Assembly (NCBI GenBank): GCA_001939145.1
Contig: LSRX01000047.1
Span: 52,914 to 116,913 of the forward strand
Length of the DNA stretch: 64,000 nt
Source: Symbiodinium microadriaticum
Lineage: Eukaryota; Sar; Dinophyceae; Suessiales; Symbiodiniaceae
Direction: 5' to 3'
Shown: positions 1 to 10,494 of the stretch, one piece after another
How positions within the stretch are numbered: the first letter of the stretch is position 1
How the letters are laid out: every line of letters starts with the position of its first letter
Notes under the pieces: generated by a model
Seen by the model: the letters and a program-made list of their open reading frames with translations, nothing else
Told to the model about the DNA's origin: nothing
Databases searched by the model: none
Program-made: the position numbers and the translations under genes

Positions 1-190
1 CATTGTGGACGCCGAAAACGTTTCTCGTCTTTTCTGAGGACAAAGACTCTGTAGGTGGTGTTCAGGGTTTGGAAACAGTTCGCCTGGTGGGTTGGTAGGC
101 AGTGGGGATGTCATCAGGCAGGCATGCGGATGTCTTCTAACCAAGGTCCGCACGCCCGCGCGCGAAGCCATTATCTACAAAGCTAGATTG

Positions 191-290
191 CTAGTTCTCG
201 AAATTAGGGTCCCTTCTGAGGGTCCTTTTTTTCAGAAGGGTGTCGTACTAGTTTGGGGATCTAAAAAGGGAACCTGATTTCGAGAACTAC
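191..290. mobile_element. Miniature inverted-repeat element, family A copy 1
   Basis: A 100-bp element with ends CTAGTTCTCGAAATTAGG and its inverted partner ending GAGAACTAC. The inside carries the family signature, here on the reverse strand as AAGGGTGTCGTAC. Related copies lie at 14236-14330, 48491-48571 (left end decayed), 53185-53286, 57959-58055 and 59306-59405. It has no coding capacity. Size and terminal inverted repeats suggest a MITE moved by a transposase encoded elsewhere. No target-site duplication was obvious. Confidence 0.7.
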
Positions 291-459
291 CCAAATGGAG
301 CTCCGCAGGGAAGGATTCCTTATGACTTGGGAGCCCTTACAACAACAATGTAACATGCCTCTTACCCACGGTCTGTGCTAGGGATCCCTTAATCTGAAAG
401 CTTCCCTGTATCCCAAGCCGGGTATGGAAGACCTGTACCCTAAACCCGGCGGCGAAGCC

Positions 460-528
460 TGAACTTGGCAAGATCTTTGGAGCTGGAGAAGCAGGGCGAC
501 AATGCCCAGCTCCGAAGAATTTCCCAGG
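460..528 (+). CDS. Candidate exon, helical charged peptide
   Basis: A GC-rich island between a C-rich block on the left and a G-rich TTTAGGG block from about 555. One frame gives a charged helical peptide (LARSLELEKQGDNAQLRRIS) that ends just before CAG|GTGCCC, a possible GT donor. The left boundary is unclear. No family is recognised. It may belong to the same unknown gene as the short islands at 658-728 and 860-889. Confidence 0.3.
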
Positions 529-657
529 TGCCCCGGGCTCAGTGTTGGGGTTTACAGTTTGGCGTTCGGGTTTAGGGTTTAGGGTTTAGGGTTTGGTGTT
601 GGGGGTTGGTCTTTTTTGGCGGTTTAGGGGTATCTGAGGCCTTGCTGTGTACTTCTC

Positions 658-728
658 AGTTTCGATGTCAAGCCTGACGCAGAAAGCACACCGACATCGA
701 GCTGTCCTCCGCCTCCTAACCGGGTGGT
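658..728 (+). CDS. Candidate short exon
   Basis: Acceptor CTTCTCAG at the left and donor GTAAGA at the right bracket an open frame reading FDVKPDAESTPTSSCPPPPN. The donor matches the eukaryotic consensus well. The island sits inside TTTAGGG-like repeat DNA. Product unknown, and very short, so uncertain. Confidence 0.3.
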
Positions 729-859
729 AAGATCCTCGGTTTAGGGTTTAGGGTTTCGGGTTTTAGGGTTTAGGGTTTTAGGGTTTTAGGGTTTAGGGTT
801 TCGGGCTTAGGGTTTCGGGTTTTGGGGTTAAGGGTTTTGGGGTTTCGGGTTTCTCTCAG

Positions 860-889
860 CTTTTGAAGCAACTCAGCGGATCACTGCAG
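860..889 (+). CDS. Candidate 30-bp micro-exon
   Basis: CTCTCAG at the left and GTCGGT at the right bracket ten codons reading LLKQLSGSLQ. It stands out from the surrounding TTTAGGG variants and has proper splice-like ends. Too short to identify. Confidence 0.25.
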
Positions 890-1188
890 GTCGGTGACAG
901 CCTATTCGTAGTGATGGCAGAGCCAGTGTTAGCAGTAGCAACTGGGTCCTTGTTGGATACATTTTTTACATTTTTGTTATAATTAAAATTAAACCCTAAT
1001 AACCCTAATAAGGATTAAAAATGATCATCTTTAATATGGCCCCAACAAGGAACCAGGTAAGTAGTATCGTAGTATCCTCGTGTTCCTCATTCCTCGCATC
1101 GTCCCTTAGCAGCCATCAGGATCCTCAGGGTTTGCACCCCACCTTGAAAGACGGCTTGTGATTTTCACCGTCCTGCCTTCCTGCCACA

Positions 1189-1291
1189 TGGGACTTTCCT
1201 AAAATAAGGGGTACCTTATATTGGGGTCCTTATAATAAGGATCCGACCATTTAGGGTACTATATTGGAGTCCCCTATTTTCGGAAACCCCC
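1189..1291. mobile_element. Miniature inverted-repeat element, family D copy 1
   Basis: A hairpin element running from GGGACTTTCC to GGAAACCCCC with internal inverted segments (GGTCCTTATAATAAGGATCC). The same element in the opposite orientation lies at 57407-57506, where internal blocks such as AAGGATCCTACTA and GGGGTCCTTAT match. Non-coding. The shared termini GGAAA/TTTCC and the two orientations indicate a mobile family. Confidence 0.65.
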
Positions 1292-1940
1292 ACATTGCAA
1301 AAGGCCCAGATCCTGTACCAGTAACCCAGTATTCCTTCCAGTTCATCTGTAAACCCTTTTTCCGGCAGTGTGGGCATAAGAGCCCCGGACTAACGATGTC
1401 TTGCTGTAGACTGTAGAAGTGCAAAGACATGGCAAGGGTTTTGGGATACGATTGATGGGCAGTTTATGTGGATTGCACTTTGAGTGGGCTTGGGCTAGGC
1501 CCTTTAAGCGTGGAGCGGGCGACCGTTCCCGACGAGCTCAAGCCTTGAATTCATGCAGAATGATTTCGGCATGTCCAACTCTAGCAAAACATCTCCCGAA
1601 AGAAGCAAATCCAAACCCTAAGCCCAACTCGTGTTAAGCGTTTCGAGTTCCATAAACCCTGAACCCTAAAACCCTAAACCCTAAACCAAGAGCCCTTTAG
1701 AACCCTGCAGGGCCTCGTCCTCAGCCTAAGTCCAAGTCCAGCTCAACGCACACCGAAAGCCCAAGTAGGGTTTAGGGTTTAGGCTGAACCCGGAACCCTC
1801 CAAAACCCTCAGGCCACACCCAAAACCCTCAACCCAAAAGCCAAAATCCCAAGCCCAAAACACTAAATTCCAAAACCCCGAATCCTAAGACGTCTCCCAG
1901 ACCCCCAAGCCCTATATTAGTTTAAACTTTAATGAGTGAT

Positions 1941-2300
1941 TCTCGGCCAATTCTTCGTGGTTCTAGGCCAATTCTTCGTGGCCCTAGGCCAATTCTTCGT
2001 GGTTCTAGGCCAGTCGTTCGTGTATTAAGGCAAATCATCGTTTTTTTGCCTTAAACCACGAGTTTGTTTTGGCCTTTGGCCACGAATATTCGTGGTCTAA
2101 GGCCAGGTCGTTCGTGGTTTAAGGCAAAATCCTTCGTGCTTTAAGGCCAATTCTTCGTGATTCTAGGCCAATTCTTCGTGGTTCAAGGCCAATGCTCCCG
2201 GTTCAATGCTAGGGTTTAGGCCAATCGTTCATGGTGTAAGGCCAGTTGCTAACAATTCGTGGTTTAACGCAAATCCTTCGTGGTTCACCGCAAAAGGTAA
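1941..2300. repeat. Degenerate 21-bp array, TTCGTGGTTTAAGGCCAA type
   Basis: About fifteen diverged units of a 20-21 bp motif (TTCGTGGTTCTAGGCCAAT and variants), with an inverted unit near 2050-2090 (CCTTAAACCACGAGTTTG). The left flank TTTAAACTTTAATGA also precedes the cleaner array at 63798-64000 (TTTAAACCTTAATGA). Both therefore seem to be members of one repeat family with a defined left end. Confidence 0.8.
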
Positions 2301-2386
2301 CCCGAACCCTAGAAAACCCTAAAATCATAGTCCGAATCCTAGTCCGAACCCTAAAATAGTAGTCCGAATCCTAAAACTAGCTTGCA

Positions 2387-2715
2387 GCAACTTCTAAACA
2401 CTAAAGGGTTCAACCGCGAAAGTTGACGATTTTTTGCTTCGAGTTAAATAGCTTGCACAACCTCAAAACACTAAAGGGTCTAGCCGCAAAAGTTGACAGA
2501 TTTTCTGCTTGGAGTCCACCAAGTAGCTTCCAGCATGTTCCAAACACTAAAGGATCTAACCATAAAAGTTGACGGAGTTTCGGCTTTGAGTTTATGAAGT
2601 AGCTAGCAGCAACCTCTAAACATTAAAGGGTCTAACCGCAACAGTTGACAGATTTTCTGATTTGAGTCCATCAAGTAGCTTGCAGCATTTTCTAAACACT
2701 AAGGGGTCTAGCCGC
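2387..2715. repeat. Tandem repeat, about 80-bp unit, four copies
   Basis: Four consecutive units, each starting near TAGCTTGCAGCA and containing CTAAACACTAAAGGGTCTA, CGCAAAAGTTGACAGATTTT and CTGCTTTGAGTCCA. The first unit is shorter by about ten bases. The units differ by point changes, so the array is not recent. No open frame runs through it. Confidence 0.75.
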
Positions 2716-3188
2716 AGAAGAGTAATCAGAACTAAAATCGACAGAAGATGGTTGAATATAGACTATTGACCAGATTTATGTGGTTTAATGAATGTTTGCT
2801 TAACGTTATGGGATTCTATGGGTGGGTGGGTGTTACATCAAAACCGAAAATACAACTTTACTATAGTACTGCCAGCTCGATCCGGAGCAGCTGAACCCCT
2901 AAACCCTAAATCCTAAACCCTCCGCAGGAAACGCTCAAACACCTCCGGCGGGGGGACCGGCGAGAAGCAGATGCAGAGAGACACAAACCTGGGGGTTGAT
3001 GATTTAGGAGCTTAGGATTTAGGGGTTAGGATGTTTTTTTGGGGGTTTAGGGGTTTGTGACGTTTTGTAGATGGCTCTACAACGTTGTCCTAAGTTCAGA
3101 TTCTTATAAAATACCAAAGTGTGAGTCTTGGATGCTTTCCGGCGCATCAGGTTGGCTTTGAAGGGTTTAGGGCGTATGGCTTTTCGGT

Positions 3189-3479
3189 ATGGTGTTAAAT
3201 AGAGTGACTTCGATGATGGTGCTGATTGTGATGATGATGTTGTCGGCGGCGACTGAGGAGGAGGTGCTGATGAGAGATGTTACCAGGGCAACCAAAACCA
3301 AGACGGTTCTTGTGACCCCTGCTGCTTTACTTCAGCTTCCCCACGAAAGTGCACATCTACTGCTGACCTCCCCCCCTGAGGGTGTAGGGTTCAGGCTTTG
3401 GGCTTTAGGACAGTTCAAGGCAAAGTTTAGGGTTTATGGATTAGGGTTTAGGGTTTGCGGATTAGGGTTTAGAGTTTAA
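3189..3479 (+). CDS. Unidentified open frame, possibly an exon
   Basis: An open frame of 96 codons whose first half is Met/Val-rich and fed by a GATGATG simple repeat; its end reads into TTTAGGG repeat. The middle part (about residues 30-60) has ordinary codon content. The stretch around 3310-3370 shares words with 47820-47900 (CTGCTTTACTTCAGCTTCCC against CCGCTTTCGACAAACTGCAG, then CTGACCTCC), so it may be a dispersed coding-derived repeat. Weak evidence. Confidence 0.2.
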   Translation: MVLNRVTSMMVLIVMMMLSAATEEEVLMRDVTRATKTKTVLVTPAALLQLPHESAHLLLTSPPEGVGFRLWALGQFKAKFRVYGLGFRVCGLGFRV

Positions 3480-3594
3480 GGTTTAGGCGTTTAGGGTTTA
3501 GGGCCGGAGCCAGTTTGACATTGAAGCCGGTTCCAGGTTCGACGGCTGAAGGAGCTTCTGGGTTTGAGGGAGTGACCCTAAACCGTCGACCCTA

Positions 3595-3865
3595 GGACCC
3601 TAAAGCCCTAAAGCCCTAAAGCCCTAAACCCCTAAACCCCTAAAGCCCTAAAGCCCTAAAGCCCTAAAGCCCTAAAGCCCTAAAGCCATAAACCCCTAAA
3701 GGCCTAAGCCCCTGAACCCCTAAACCCCTAAACCCCTAAACCCCTAAGCCCCTGAACCCCTAAACCCCTAAACCCCTAAGCCCCTAAACCCCTAAACCCC
3801 TAAAGCCCTAAAGCCCTAAAGCCCTAAAGCCCTAAACCCCTAAAGCCCTAAAGCCCTTAAACCCC
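3595..3865. repeat. CCCTAAAG / CCCCTAAA variant telomere-like array
   Basis: A compact array switching between CCCTAAAG and CCCCTAAA units, i.e. 8-bp variants of the 7-bp CCCTAAA motif. A G-rich block of the canonical 7-mer with TTTGGGG variants follows at 3948-4050 in the opposite orientation. The two can base-pair across the 80-bp spacer. Confidence 0.85.
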
Positions 3866-4851
3866 TTCGGCAGCAGGCTGCTCAAGGTTCCTAAGGCAGT
3901 GTGTACCTTGACATCCGAACTCCGAACCCGATGTTATGTTAGGGTTTAGGGTTTAGGGTTTAGGGTTTGGGGTTTAGGGTTTAGGGTTTGGGGTTTGGGG
4001 TTTGGGGTTTAGGGTTTAGGGTTTGGGGTTTAGGATTTAGGGTTTAGGGTTGGCAGGGGCCACTTTCGGCTTTAGCAGAAAGGCGACTACATGCATCACT
4101 ATCTCAGAAGCTCGGCGTTCTAGTTTGCACCTTTGCCCTGAGCCTGTTGCCTTCTGCCTAAGTCCTTAACAGCCCCGGCTTCGGGTTGGGGGTTTAGGGT
4201 TGAGGGTCTGCAGAACCCGACCAAGGCAGGCAAGCGCGGGAACTGCATAGTAGTTTCCGACGACACGGCGACGCAGGAGGCATCCCGGTTAGTTCCTGGT
4301 TCGAGATTGCCGGGTTTTGATACTTCTTGAGAACCAGGGGACAAGGGAGATTCTAGAAGAATGACAAGAACAACCATTGTGACAGGGCTTGGGCTTCTGG
4401 TGACGATAGCACGAGTGAGAATCGCTGTGGTAGCCATGCCACCGAAGATCGTGTTTTGGATTGATCAAGACGGACGTGAGTCATCGCATCAGCCATTAAA
4501 ACCAAAGGTTGGTTGTGTAATACTTGAGACCTTGAAGTTCGGATCCCTCTTAGAATCCTGAAAGCATTGTAAGGGAGGGGTCAACATTAGCAAGAAACCC
4601 CTGAACCCCCAAACCCCTAAACCGCTAAACCCGAAACCCTAACCCCCCTAAACCTCAAACCCTGGCCTCTAAAGGCTTGCAGACCGAGGGCCATGCCTTA
4701 GGGGGTTCAGGTTTAGGGTTTCGGGTTTGCACGGCCGAGCAGGTTAGACTAGAATAGAAAGAAGACTCTCAAGCTACTGTAAACCCGCAGCCTTGGAATC
4801 TGAATTCCTTAGGATTTAGAGTTTAGGGTTTCGCTCCAACCACAACCAAAG

Positions 4852-4935
4852 TCAAGGGCCGTGGGCCTGCCACCTCCTCGAGCGCAGCGGCGGGGGAGTC
4901 AGCTGCCTCGAAAGCCGCGGAGCAGCGCGACCATT
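4852..4935 (+). CDS. Candidate Ala/Ser-rich exon
   Basis: A GC-rich island with an AAG acceptor-like left end and an open frame of about 28 codons rich in Ala, Ser and Lys (KVKGRGPATSSSAAAGESAA). The composition is typical of linkers in dinoflagellate nuclear proteins. No domain can be named. Flanked by TTTAGGG-type repeat on both sides. Confidence 0.35.
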
Positions 4936-4984
4936 TGATTCTTAGGGTCTAGGGGGTCGAGTTTAGGGTTTGGGTTTAGGGTTC

Positions 4985-5170
4985 AGGCAGGAATAATGTA
5001 ATGTGATATAGCACAACATAACATAACATAATACAATATAGCGTAAGTATATAATGCACTATAATACAAGATAAGATAAGATCAGATAATATCGTATAGT
5101 ATAGTCTAGTACAGTAGCATAGTAGGGTATGTAGTATAGTATAGTAAAGTATAATATATAATACCATATG
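4985..5170. repeat. AT-rich low-complexity tract (ATA/GTATA type)
   Basis: About 185 bases of ATAACAT, AGTATAGT and GATAA variants with no codon structure. Similar islands occur at 30300-31500, 38790-38925, 54430-54490 and 55010-55095. Confidence 0.8.
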
Positions 5171-5840
5171 CTATAATAGTGGTGTTTTTGTTTTGAGGTT
5201 CCGGGTACCGGGCTGCTGGTTCAGGCTTTAGGGTTCCGAATCTGGTTTAGGGTTTAGGGTTTCGAGCAAGGATGCTCGCATTTGCAAGTCGTCATTTGGT
5301 GTTGTGTCGGTTTCAGTCTGCCGGCGGTGTGGTTAAAGGCAGCCCTAGGCGCTGCATCCCCGAAACTCTAAATCCTAGAAGCCGCTCAGTAACTTAGGGG
5401 ATAGGTAGGTTCTGGATTCTGGATGTTTACTTAAAGGATCATTGGACTTATCACCCCTCGATTAAGGTGCTATTGCCTTACTTACTAGGTCTCACGATCC
5501 TCCAAGCAGGGTTTAAGGGTTTTGGGTCTGTCAAGCTCGGAGTTGCAGTAGGAAGTTCGGAGCCAAACGGAGGTGGAAGCTTCCCTAAACCCTAAACCCT
5601 CAACCCTAAACCTAAACCCTAAACCCTCAATAGAGACTTTGGGCTTAGGGCTTAATTAGAGACGAAGGTGCCCTCAGCTCTTTAGGGTTTTAGGGTTTAG
5701 GGTAGAACCCAAGCTCTGAACCCAGCGTAAGCCTTCTCAAAGCAAAAACCCTCAACCCCAAAGTGGAGACCCTGCACCCTAAACCCTGCACCCTAAACCC
5801 CAAACCCCAAACCCTAACCCTAAACCCTAAACCCTGGAAG

Positions 5841-5906
5841 AGCTCTTCACTTGGGCGTAGCTTCGTGGTGAGGCCCAGCTGCGATGACGAGGCACCGGCC
5901 TTGAAG
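5841..5906 (+). CDS. Candidate exon between opposed telomere-like blocks
   Basis: Twenty-two codons (SSSLGRSFVVRPSCDDEAPA and two more) after a GGAAG acceptor-like end. A CCCTAAA block ends just before it and a TTTAGGG block starts at 5938, the arrangement seen around confirmed exons in this window. Product unknown. Confidence 0.4.
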
Positions 5907-5909
5907 CTA

Positions 5910-7020
5910 TTTGGCTAATATGGGATCCTCACGATTTAGGGGTTTAGGGTTTGGAGTTTAGGGTTTTGGGGTTTAGAGTTTAGGGTTTAGAGTTTGGGGT
6001 TTTGGGGTTTAGAGTCAAGGGTTTGGGGTTTAGAGTGTGGGGTTTAGGGTGCAGGGTTTAGGGTTTAGGGTGCAGGGTTTAGGGTTTAGAGTTTAGGGTT
6101 TCTATTTCTCGGGGGTCCCTTATTATAATTAGACGATAGAGGAGCCCAAAACCCTATTCTTATTATGAAGGCCCCTGCTTTATGACTTTTCAGGCAAGCC
6201 TGTAGTAAGGGGGGTTTAAGTTTAGGGTTTGGGGTTTAGGGTTTAAGGGCTTCAATTTAAGTTACCATAATGGGGATTTATATTTATATATATATATATA
6301 TACACATACATACACATACATACAGAGTTTCCTTATTATAGTTCTTCCCTTTTTCATCCATGTTCTTTGGGGTTTGGCCCAAAATCCCTGAGCGCTAGGC
6401 TCAGACGGATCTCACAACGTCCCACTCCCCCGATCCACCTTAAATCCGAAGCCTAAGACAGTCTAGGGATCAGGGTTTAGGGTCTCATGGGTGATAGGTG
6501 GAAGTTCCAAGTACTTCAATCCGGGTCAGAAGTGGGAATGACTACAGCTGCCTTGCTGGTAGCCATGCCTATTACAGTCCTCCCATCCCAGGGGACACCC
6601 GCAGCCTGCACACCAAAGCCCACTCTATCCTGAAGTAAAGAGACATACACCCGGAAGCCTGCACCCGAGTTCACCGACCCAAACAACCTCATGCGCTAGG
6701 CCCCAGAGCTCGGTGCCTTCAGTCCTAAACGAAGACCTTGTGCCGGAACCAAAAACTCTAAAGCAAAGCATAAGCCTCGTGCACTGAAATCTCTCAACCC
6801 TATACCCCGAAACTTCTACCGCAAATCTGGAGCCATAAGCCCTAGCCCTAAACCCTAAACCCTATGCACACCCTAGACCCTCTCTGCCCTAAACCCTAAA
6901 GCCCAAACCCTAAACCCCTAAACCCCTAAACCCTAAACCCTAAACCCCTAAACCCTAAACCCAAAACCCTAAACCCAAAACCCTAAGCCCTAAACCCTAA
7001 AACCCTAGACCCTTTCTGAC
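5910..7020. repeat. Telomere-like repeat region with family C element remnant
   Basis: G-rich TTTAGGG variants (5938-6100), then a family C remnant at about 6110-6180 (GGGGGTCCCTTATTATAA ... CCCAAAACCCTATTCTTATT), a TATATA/CATACA tract at 6280-6325, a non-repetitive stretch at 6360-6830 in which I see no gene, and CCCTAAA blocks at 6840-7015 leading into the RING exon. Confidence 0.6.
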
Positions 7021-7038
7021 CTGGAGCCCTGAACTCAG

Positions 7039-8239
7039 GATCGAGCTGGATTGCGTCGTGTGCTTCGAGGAGTTTAACGACTCCAATCGCGCACCCTTTC
7101 TGAGCCGCTGTGGGCACACTTTCTGTGAGTCCTGCGTGGCTTGGGTCTATCATAGCGAATTTTTCGGGGATCTCTTCCTAGATTTTGGTTTTGGGGATTT
7201 TTATATAGTAGGTTCTAGGGTATCATAGTAGGCAGTGGGCGATTAGATTATAGTATGGTCGTATCGTTAATGGTGTAGCAGATTGCCTTCTGTGAGTTTT
7301 GTGTCGCTTGGAGCAGAGATGGCATGGTCGAGGTTTCAGTTGGGGTTGTCGGGCTAGAAGATATCGGGTTTAGGGTTTTCGGGTTTAGGGGTTTAGGGTT
7401 TAGGGTTTTGGGGGTTTAGGGTTCGTGGGTTTGGGGTTCTAGGGTTTAGGGTTTTGGGCTTTACGGTTTTCGGGTTTGGGGTTTTCGAGTTTAGGGTTNT
7501 TGGGGTTGTCGGGCTAGAAGATATCGGGTTTAGGGTTTTCGGGTTTAGGGGTTTAGGGTTTAGGGTTTTGGGGGTTTAGGGTTCGTGGGTTTGGGGTTCT
7601 AGGGTTTAGGGTTTTGGGCTTTACGGTTTTCGGGTTTGGGGTTTTCGAGTTTAGGGTTTTCGGGTTTGGGGCTTAGGGTTTGAAGGCCAGGGGTTCGGGG
7701 TCTCCGGGTTTGGAGGGGTTTGGGGGGTCTCCGGGTTTTGAGGGGTTTGGGGTTTAGGGAGTTTGCTCGGCTTTTGTGCTGGAGATCTCGGCATAGTCCC
7801 AGTACCTGAAACTCGCTTCTTGAAAGTGACATAACTGCGTCAGTGTCTTCATCGCCCAACTGCCTAAACCTAAACCCCTAAGACCCTCCTAAACCCTTAA
7901 ATCCCAAGCCCTAAACCGCACTTTGAGCCTTGAATCGCAAGCCGTTCAAAGCCTAAAGCGTTGATAAGAAAGCCTTGGGCCCCAAGTTTCAGAGCTCTGA
8001 GAGCCTTACTTCTGCCAGACATGCATCGCATCACGCTCGGATTGTTAAATTGACAGAGGGCTTTTCGTGACGTTGGGTTTGAGGCTTTAGGGCACGTCCA
8101 AAACCGTCTACGCCTTGCCTTGACATCTCAGATGAAGCAGCTCATCGGCAAGCGGAAGACCTACGACTGCCCCACTTGTCGGCAGACCTTGCCGAGCAAG
8201 GAGTGCACGAAGAACTTCTGCCCACACCTCAGCTACCTC
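7039..8239 (+). CDS. RING-finger protein, two exons of a split C3HC4 domain
   Basis: Probable RING-type E3 ubiquitin ligase or adaptor. Exon 7039-7144 (acceptor ACTCAG, donor GTCTAT) encodes the first half of a C3HC4 RING: C-x2-C (DCVVCFEEF), then C-x-H-x2-C-x2-C (RCGHTFCESC), then AW. Exon 8132-8239 (acceptor CATCTCAG, donor GTGCTT) supplies the last zinc pair in YDCPTCRQTLPS, followed by KECTKNFCPHLSYL. The distance between the sixth and seventh ligands fits a RING once the 987-bp intron is removed. The first exon follows CCCTAAA repeats and the intron begins with TTTAGGG repeats. The rest of the protein and its substrate class are not visible. The intron contains a degenerate echo of the first exon edge (7271-7305) and a false assembly duplication (7341-7658). 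Confidence 0.8.
7341..7658. repeat. 158-bp perfect duplication around a single N, likely assembly artefact
   Basis: 7341-7498 is repeated identically at 7501-7658, with one N at 7499. A perfect duplication abutting a one-base gap is typical of two contig ends that overlap but were joined with a placeholder. True sequence is probably 160 bases shorter. Confidence 0.8.
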
Positions 8240-8510
8240 GTGCTTGGGGCATCAGAGAGTTTCGAGATGATGCTGTTTTGTTCAGGGCGGGGGGGGGGGT
8301 GTGCATGTGGGGGGAGCATCCTGCTTTAACCAAAGCTATACAGCACTTTTCAAATAATAGTAGTTGCAGTAATTGAGGCTTCCTCAATGCCGCCAGACCA
8401 TGCACAGTATAACATACTAGAGAGGGCGACAAATAATGTGATGTGCATCGTCATGGTCATGACCATGGTCATATATTTTCATCGTCATCACACTCATCCT
8501 CATCCTAATC

Positions 8511-8667
8511 GGCCTCCTCCTCCTCCTCCTCCTCCTCATCATCATCGTCGTCATCATCATCATCACCACCATCATCATCGGCATCAGCAACAGCATCAGC
8601 AACAGCATCAGCAACAGCATCAGCAACAGCATCAGCATCAGCAACAACATCATCACCATCATCATGT

Positions 8668-8724
<57 letters not shown>

Positions 8725-8777
8725 CATTTCATCACCATCATCATCGGCATCAACATCAGCATCAGCATCAGCATTAA

Positions 8778-8822
<45 letters not shown>

Positions 8823-8828
8823 AATCAT
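8511..8828. repeat. CAT/CTC/CAG trinucleotide microsatellite cluster
   Basis: CTC, CAT, CAGCAA and ATC trinucleotide runs with a few interruptions. Open frames through it give only His, Asp, Met or Ile runs and should not be read as proteins. It lies between the second RING exon and the next coding island. Confidence 0.9.
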
Positions 8829-8854
8829 CATCATCGTCTTTTTCCTTCGCGGCG

Positions 8855-9084
8855 AGGGAGTTCCTCATCCAGCGTGCGCCTACATTGTCTGCAATAGCAC
8901 ATCGGCTGTTGGTACTCGGCGTGGCACCGATGCTACTGAAGCTGCTGCCACGTGCTGGCGGCGATGTTCCCCAGCAGCCACGCCATGCGGCCTGCATGAG
9001 AGCGCTTGCCCGCATGCGGAAACGGAACCTCCAGCTCAGCTCGATACAGTCCACGAAATTTGGCCTTTGCCTCGTCCAGCTCAG
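8855..9084 (+). CDS. Helical exon, possibly ARM/HEAT-like, unidentified
   Basis: An open frame of about 76 codons, beginning EFLIQRAPTLSAIAHRLLVL and ending in LVQLR, with donor CTCAG|GTCCTT at the right end. The peptide is rich in Leu, Ala and Arg with amphipathic spacing, such as two adjacent helices (AIAHRLLVLGVAPMLLKLL; HAACMRALARMRKR). ARM or HEAT repeats look like this, but I cannot assign a family. The opposite strand also has an open frame here, but this frame is longer and agrees with the single direction of the other genes. The donor context CCAGCTCAGGTCCTTG recurs at the end of the Pro-rich exon at 14976. Confidence 0.5.
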
Positions 9085-9174
9085 GTCCTTGAAGGATTAG
9101 AGCAAAGTCGGAACTCTCACTGATCCGTCCTGGCTGCCCGGCTCGAAGGATTGAAGGCCATCAGCTGACTCTGA

Positions 9175-9204
<30 letters not shown>

Positions 9205-9208
<4 letters not shown>

Positions 9209-9450
9209 GCGTCGTCGTGTCGCTGCAGGGGTTTGCTCGGTCGTCGGTGGTGCAACGACTTCGGTGGAGGTGGTCCATACGGTCCTGCGCTTGCACGAGG
9301 AAAAGGACGGCTCCTCCAAGGAAATCGCTCACCAAGATCAGGAAGAACAGCGCCATCGCGCTGTTCATCGCGTGGTGTGGCCTCGGTCTCGCACCGCCTT
9401 GCGCGACGAGGGGCATGGCTCATATCCCCAACGAAAAACCTAGTCCAAGG
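9205..9450 (+). CDS. GC-rich coding island, frame unresolved
   Basis: After a CTG/GCT run (9177-9206) comes about 245 bases of high-GC sequence open in several frames on both strands. On + one frame offers a hydrophobic stretch after an ACCAAG acceptor at about 9330 (IRKNSAIALFIAWCGLGLAP). On - another gives a membrane-like stretch (AMALFFLILVSDFLGGAVLF). The + strand is favoured by the neighbours. A CAT tract follows at 9478-9522. Function unknown. Confidence 0.3.
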
Positions 9451-10072
9451 CCTAACAGCACTCGGGCCAAGGGGCTTCATCATCATCTTCATCATCATCT
9501 TCATCATCATCATCATCATCATCCCAGATGTCGGGGTTTGTTGGTGGCCGTGAAGCCAGGGACTAGCAAAGCAACGACAGCCTCAGAAGCAGCCAGGGAT
9601 CATCCAGAACTTGCCAGCCCTGCTGCAACAGCAACTCAGCTTTTGGCAAAGACGGGAGGGAATGCCACTGAACCTTTCCGCACTCTCTTACAGCCACTGC
9701 GTGCACTAAACCCTAGAGAAATCATGACCCTCCAATTCTAAACTCCTAAACTCTTTACCCCAAGCCGCCCAAAAGGCTTGAATCTTAAGCCCTTCACCTT
9801 AAACCCTAAACCCTTAGACCGTGTTCAGCCGGGCTGATTTTCCGCTCTAGAGGTTCCACGGTTCTTGGTGAGTTTTGGGGAGGTCCACGGCTCGAAACGG
9901 ACCCTCAAAAAGAAGTTTCTGAGAAGCTGTCTAGCCCTTTCAAGATCTTCGGGTTTAGGGTGGTGTTTTTGTTAAAGGGTTCAGGGGTTCAGGGGTTCAG
10001 GGTTTCGGCTTAAGGGTGTGGTTTGGTTTCATTTCATTGTTTATGTTTTCGTTTGGTGCGTGTGTTTGTCAG

Positions 10073-10166
10073 GTGCGTGCAGATCTTTATTTCCCAGAGT
10101 TGGGTTGCAAGTACATGCGCGCAGGCACGTACAATGGCGCCTTCACCCAGATGGCAAGGATATCGG
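10073..10166 (+). CDS. Candidate exon, unidentified
   Basis: Acceptor TTTGTCAG after a pyrimidine/T-rich tract and donor GTTCAG bracket a frame reading VRADLYFPELGCKYMRAGTY then NGAFTQMARIS. Mixed, globular-looking composition unlike the repeat frames. The same frame stays open to 10234, so the right end could lie further on. No family recognised. Confidence 0.45.
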
Positions 10167-10494
10167 GTTCAGGCGATTCAAGGAGGCAGCAGCAACCTAA
10201 ACGGAAAGTTTTTCATGAAGACTTCAAACCTTGAGTTTGTGTTGTATCTCTCCATCCGCGGACCCAAAACCACTGCCACTAAGCTGCGCAAGCATCGCTT
10301 TCCCTCGTGGTGGCTTGGTGTCACTCCGGTGACGAGACCTCACATGGTTTGGGAAGGGGCAAGTTGCACAAGAAAGTGATTCTGAAGCTCCTGCATATCC
10401 ACTGAGCCCTAAACTTAAATCCTAAACCCTAAATCCTACGATCCCATAGCTGCCCGAGATCTTTAAGCTATAAGCTCTAATGCCTCCTGGCCCG

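Noticed and set aside
3595..4050. True chromosome end
   Set aside because: Blocks are short, degenerate, in both orientations and have genes on both sides; they are interstitial.
8387..9054. Proteins of His, Asp, Met or Ile runs
   Set aside because: They are translations of trinucleotide microsatellites with open frames on both strands.
8937..9079. Minus-strand exon starting after CCTGAG
   Set aside because: Open and splice-like, but the + frame is longer, has its own donor and fits the direction of all other genes.
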